Positions 60,946 to 64,000 of a stretch of 64,000 bases of DNA are shown piece by piece. The stretch covers positions 396,748-460,747 of the forward strand of contig NZ_LOIC01000018.1 of assembly GCF_001684335.1 (NCBI RefSeq), given 5' to 3'. Position 1 is the stretch's first letter. Every line of letters begins with the position of its first letter. The position numbers and the translations under genes were made by a program. This DNA is from Photorhabdus namnaonensis. Its GTDB lineage: Bacteria; Pseudomonadota; Gammaproteobacteria; Enterobacterales; Enterobacteriaceae. The notes below the pieces were generated by a model. It had not been told where the DNA came from, made no database searches, and was given only the letters and a program-made list of their open reading frames with translations.

Positions 60946-61549
60946 AACTATGACTAACCACAATCATGCCCACGAGCATCATGGGCACCACGATGCGGGA
61001 GCCACTAAAGTATTCGGTTTCTGGATCTACTTGATGAGTGACTGTATTTTGTTCGCATGTCTATTTGCGACTTATGCAGTACTCGTTAACGGAACCGCAG
61101 ACGGCAAATCTGGTAAAGAGCTTTTCGACCTCTCTTTTGTATTGGTTGAAACTTTCCTACTGTTATTCAGTAGTATCACTTATGGCTTTGCCATGCTGGG
61201 AATGAACAAAGGAAAAATCGGCCAGGTTAACGCTTGGCTTGGTATGACTTTCCTGTTCGGCCTTGGCTTCGTGGCGATGGAATTGTACGAATTCCATCAC
61301 CTGATTGTTGAAGGCTACGGTCCTGACCGCAGTGCATTCTTGTCTGGATTCTTCGCACTGGTCGCTACTCACGGTATCCACGTTACCTGTGGTCTGGTCT
61401 GGATTATCATCATGATAATCCAAGTAACCCGCCGCGGTTTAACTGATGTCAATAAAACCCGTCTGAACTGCCTGAGCTTGTTCTGGCACTTCCTGGATGT
61501 GGTATGGATCTGTGTATTTACCGTTGTTTATCTGTTAGGAGCTATGTAA
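60935..61549 (+). CDS. cyoC: Cytochrome bo3 ubiquinol oxidase subunit III
   Basis: 204-residue integral membrane subunit III with five helices, matching E. coli CyoC (204). The N-terminus carries a His-rich stretch ([12 protein letters not shown]), then [20 protein letters not shown] and later the conserved [15 protein letters not shown]. It overlaps cyoB by 11 bp and cyoD by one base, showing translational coupling. Confidence 0.97.
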   Translation: MSTETMTNHNHAHEHHGHHDAGATKVFGFWIYLMSDCILFACLFATYAVLVNGTADGKSGKELFDLSFVLVETFLLLFSSITYGFAMLGMNKGKIGQVNAWLGMTFLFGLGFVAMELYEFHHLIVEGYGPDRSAFLSGFFALVATHGIHVTCGLVWIIIMIIQVTRRGLTDVNKTRLNCLSLFWHFLDVVWICVFTVVYLLGAM

Positions 61550-61881
61550 TGAGTCATTCTAATACTGCTCATACTGGAGCTAGCCACGGTAGCCTGAAGT
61601 CTTATCTGATCGGCTTTGTTCTTTCAGTCATCCTGACTGTGATTCCGTTCTGGATGGTAATGGATGGTTCCGCCTCCCATACGACTATCCTGACAACGGT
61701 AGTCGCTCTGGCTGTGGTGCAGATTATTGTTCATTTTATCTACTTCCTGCACATGAACACTTCGTCAGAAGAGCGCTGGAACTTAGTAGCATTGCTGTTC
61801 ACCATTTTAATTATCGGTATTGTTGTTGTTGGCTCACTATGGATTATGTACAACCTCAACATTAATATGATGGTTGATTAA
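61549..61881 (+). CDS. cyoD: Cytochrome bo3 ubiquinol oxidase subunit IV
   Basis: 110-residue small subunit with three membrane helices (E. coli CyoD 109). The ATG shares its first base with the cyoC stop (TAATG), and TAGGAG lies just upstream inside cyoC. The typical [17 protein letters not shown] segment between helices 2 and 3 is present. Confidence 0.97.
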   Translation: MSHSNTAHTGASHGSLKSYLIGFVLSVILTVIPFWMVMDGSASHTTILTTVVALAVVQIIVHFIYFLHMNTSSEERWNLVALLFTILIIGIVVVGSLWIMYNLNINMMVD

Positions 61882-61893
61882 AGAGCTGCATAT

Positions 61894-62778
61894 ATGATTA
61901 AGCAATACCTGCAAGTAACTAAACCAGGAATTATTTTCGGCAATTTAATTTCTGTGATCGGTGGTTTTCTACTCGCCTCGAAAGGGGTGATTGATTACCC
62001 TTTGTTCATTTCGACTCTGCTCGGCGTTTCATTAGTCGTGGCTTCTGGCTGTGTATTTAACAACTACATTGACCGTGACATCGATCGGATCATGGAAAGA
62101 ACAAAAAACCGTGTCCTTGTAAAAGGGCTTATTGATCCGAAAATCAGCCTGATTTATGCATCAATACTGGGTATTGCTGGCATAGTGCTGCTTTATGCAG
62201 CAGCCAATGCTTTAGCAATGCAATTAGCGATTATCGGTTTTGTCGTCTATGTAGGGGTTTACAGCCTCTATATGAAAAGGAAGTCTGTTTATGGCACGTT
62301 GATCGGCAGTTTGTCCGGTGCGGCACCTCCGGTTATCGGTTATTGTGCAGTCACTGGTCAGTTTGATACGGGCGCGTTGATCCTGTTACTGATTTTCAGC
62401 CTGTGGCAAATGCCGCACTCCTATGCCATTGCTATTTTTCGTTTCAAAGATTACCAGGCAGCCAATATTCCTGTACTGCCCGTGATCAAAGGCATATCTG
62501 TGGCGAAAAACCACATTATCCTTTATATCCTGGCATTTATGATTGCAACCCTTATGTTAGCCATCAGCGGTTACGCTGGTTACAAATATTTGGTTGTTGC
62601 AGCAGCAGTGAGCGTCTGGTGGCTAGGAATGGCGTTATCCGGTTACAAAACCGATAATGACCGCATTTGGGCTCGTAAATTATTTATATTTTCCATTGTG
62701 GCAATCACCTCCCTGAGTGTCATGATGTCTATTGACCCACATGTGCCCTCAGAAGCCTTCCTAACTTACGTCCGGTAA
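61894..62778 (+). CDS. cyoE: Protohaem IX farnesyltransferase (haem O synthase)
   Basis: Inner-membrane prenyltransferase that makes haem O for the oxidase. The 294 residues (E. coli 296) have about nine helices. The prenyl-diphosphate motif [18 protein letters not shown] is near residue 55, and the family segments [22 protein letters not shown] and [19 protein letters not shown] follow. It is 12 bp after cyoD and ends the operon. Confidence 0.97.
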   Translation: MIKQYLQVTKPGIIFGNLISVIGGFLLASKGVIDYPLFISTLLGVSLVVASGCVFNNYIDRDIDRIMERTKNRVLVKGLIDPKISLIYASILGIAGIVLLYAAANALAMQLAIIGFVVYVGVYSLYMKRKSVYGTLIGSLSGAAPPVIGYCAVTGQFDTGALILLLIFSLWQMPHSYAIAIFRFKDYQAANIPVLPVIKGISVAKNHIILYILAFMIATLMLAISGYAGYKYLVVAAAVSVWWLGMALSGYKTDNDRIWARKLFIFSIVAITSLSVMMSIDPHVPSEAFLTYVR

Positions 62779-62933
62779 TTTTCCCTGATGGCAGTGGTAT
62801 CCCCTCTGCCATCAGTTTCCTTCCAGCCTGTTATCTCCTCTCCTTAATACTTCAATATTATTAATTCAATTAACTATTTACCCCTTATTGAAAACCTATC
62901 TACAATGACGCATCAAAATATTTCGAGGTAATC

Positions 62934-64000
62934 ATGAACGATAATAAAATGACGCCACTTGAGCTTCGGGCGACATGGGGCCTAGGTTCAGTTTTTTCTT
63001 TGCGAATGCTAGGCCTGTTCATGGTTATTCCTGTATTAACAACCTATGGCCTGAATCTAGAAGATGCCACCAAAACACTTATTGGCATCGCCATTGGCAT
63101 TTATGGTTTAACCCAAGCTATTTTACAGATCCCTGTTGGACTGCTTTCTGACAAAATTGGTCCTAAACCCCTAATTGTTGGTGGGTTACTCCTATTCGTT
63201 TTAGGCAGTATCATTGCTGCTCTCAGTGACTCTATCTGGGGCATAATAATTGGACGAGCACTACAAGGTGCCGGTGCTATATCTGCTGCAATTATGGCGC
63301 TACTTTCTGATTTAACCCGTGAACAAAATCGAACTAAAGCGATGGCTTTTATTGGCATTAGTTTCGGAATAACTTTCGCCACAGCCATTGTACTTGGCCC
63401 AATCCTAGCTCATGCCATTGGGTTAAACGGTCTATTTTGGGTAATTACCATTCTAGCCGGTTGTGGCATTCTGATAACGCTATTTGCTGTTCCTTCCACA
63501 GATAAACACATCCTCAACCGCGAATCAGGCATTGTTCGTCACAGTTTCAGTAAGGTTCTGGCTGATAGCCAATTGCTGAAACTTAACTTTGGCATACTCA
63601 GTTTGCACACTTTGCTAATGGCAAGTTTTGTCGCCTTTCCTTTGGTGATGCAACAAGCAGGATTCCCGAACCAACAACATTGGAAGGTTTACCTGATCAC
63701 CATGCTGGTTTCATTTGTATCTGTTTTACCTTTCATTATTTACGCAGAAAAAAAGCGCCGCATGAAACAAGTGTTTTCACTGTGTATCACAATGCTACTG
63801 ATGGCTGAAATTGTATTGTGGGCGGCGGGACATCACTTATGGGTAATTTTCATCGGCATACAAATCTTCTTTGTTGCTTTCAATGTAATGGAAGCTATCC
63901 TGCCATCACTTATCAGTAAAGAAGCACCGGCAGGTTATAAAGGTACAGCAATGGGCATCTACTCCACCAGCCAATTTTTAGGTGTCGCTTTAGGGGGGGG
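62934..64000 (+). CDS. yajR: MFS transporter YajR (3' end cut by window)
   Basis: Partial gene: 355 codons are visible and the frame is still open at the window edge. It starts MNDNKMTPLELRATWGLGSV after GAGGT. The helices, the motif-A-type loop LSDKIGPKPL near 75, and RALQGAGAISAAIMALLSDL near 107 are those of E. coli YajR (454 residues), a drug/H+ antiporter-like MFS protein with an extra C-terminal domain that is outside this window. The substrate is unknown. The position after cyoE is as in E. coli. Confidence 0.92.
   Translation, partial: MNDNKMTPLELRATWGLGSVFSLRMLGLFMVIPVLTTYGLNLEDATKTLIGIAIGIYGLTQAILQIPVGLLSDKIGPKPLIVGGLLLFVLGSIIAALSDSIWGIIIGRALQGAGAISAAIMALLSDLTREQNRTKAMAFIGISFGITFATAIVLGPILAHAIGLNGLFWVITILAGCGILITLFAVPSTDKHILNRESGIVRHSFSKVLADSQLLKLNFGILSLHTLLMASFVAFPLVMQQAGFPNQQHWKVYLITMLVSFVSVLPFIIYAEKKRRMKQVFSLCITMLLMAEIVLWAAGHHLWVIFIGIQIFFVAFNVMEAILPSLISKEAPAGYKGTAMGIYSTSQFLGVALGG

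Noticed and set aside
60295-60963. A 222-codon frame antisense to cyoB
   Set aside because: It is fully explained by the opposite strand of a conserved membrane protein gene; the translation resembles no known protein.

Overview
The window is a chromosomal segment of a gammaproteobacterium of the order Enterobacterales, most likely Photorhabdus or a close relative such as Xenorhabdus. This rests on E. coli-like gene order (the cueR-copA to lon-clpXP-tig to cyo stretch), an AT-rich base composition in which intergenic DNA is much richer in A+T than genes, two ERIC-type repeats, and protein sequences that are close to but clearly diverged from those of E. coli. The genus is an inference from overall character; no strain-specific marker was used.

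Layout. 1-3.4 kb: divergent cueR and copA (copper sensing and export). 3.6-10.3 kb: ybaP, a ChiX-like small RNA, ybaK, ushA, fsr, ybaL. 10.4-12 kb: an added LysE/RhtB exporter followed by about 0.9 kb of AT-rich DNA with three 22-bp tandem repeats. 12-18.6 kb: gsk, a lone wzz-type chain-length regulator, hemH, adk, htpG. 18.8-23.3 kb: recR, ybaB, dnaX, apt, priC, ybaM. 23.5-26.9 kb: an accessory insert at the place where E. coli has mscK, holding a DUF1284 protein, a 2-oxoglutarate/iron oxygenase that resembles the WelO5 halogenase family but keeps the metal-binding Asp, and an ECF-type biotin transporter (ecfA, ecfT, bioY). 27.3-32.4 kb: acrR and acrAB. 33-33.9 kb: a decayed tomB, intact hha and the 4.5S RNA gene ffs. 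34-43.6 kb: ybaY, tesB, amtB, glnK, mdlB, mdlA, a decR-like regulator with a divergent cysteine-desulfhydrase-like gene, and queC. 43.6-54.3 kb: fadM, ybaV, ppiD, hupB, lon, clpX, clpP, tig, bolA, a protein folding and proteolysis block. 54.5-64 kb: yajG, ampG, an OmpK/Tsx-type channel, cyoABCDE (cytochrome bo3 oxidase and haem O synthase) and the 5' part of yajR, cut by the window end.

Regulation that can be read directly: the CueR-type 19-bp-spacer promoter before copA, the AcrR palindrome in the acrR-acrA gap, sigma-32 promoters before htpG and lon, a sigma-54 promoter plus NtrC site before glnK, a CRP site before the OmpK-like gene, and many Rho-independent terminators. Two programmed -1 frameshift sites are visible, in copA (giving a short copper-chaperone-like product) and in dnaX (giving gamma), each followed directly by a stop in the new frame.

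The points most worth a second look are the tomB pseudogene beside intact hha, the ChiX-like RNA, the copA frameshift site, the oxygenase with its accessory neighbourhood, and the isolated wzz between hemH and gsk. No CRISPR array, prophage, tRNA, rRNA or intact insertion sequence was seen.
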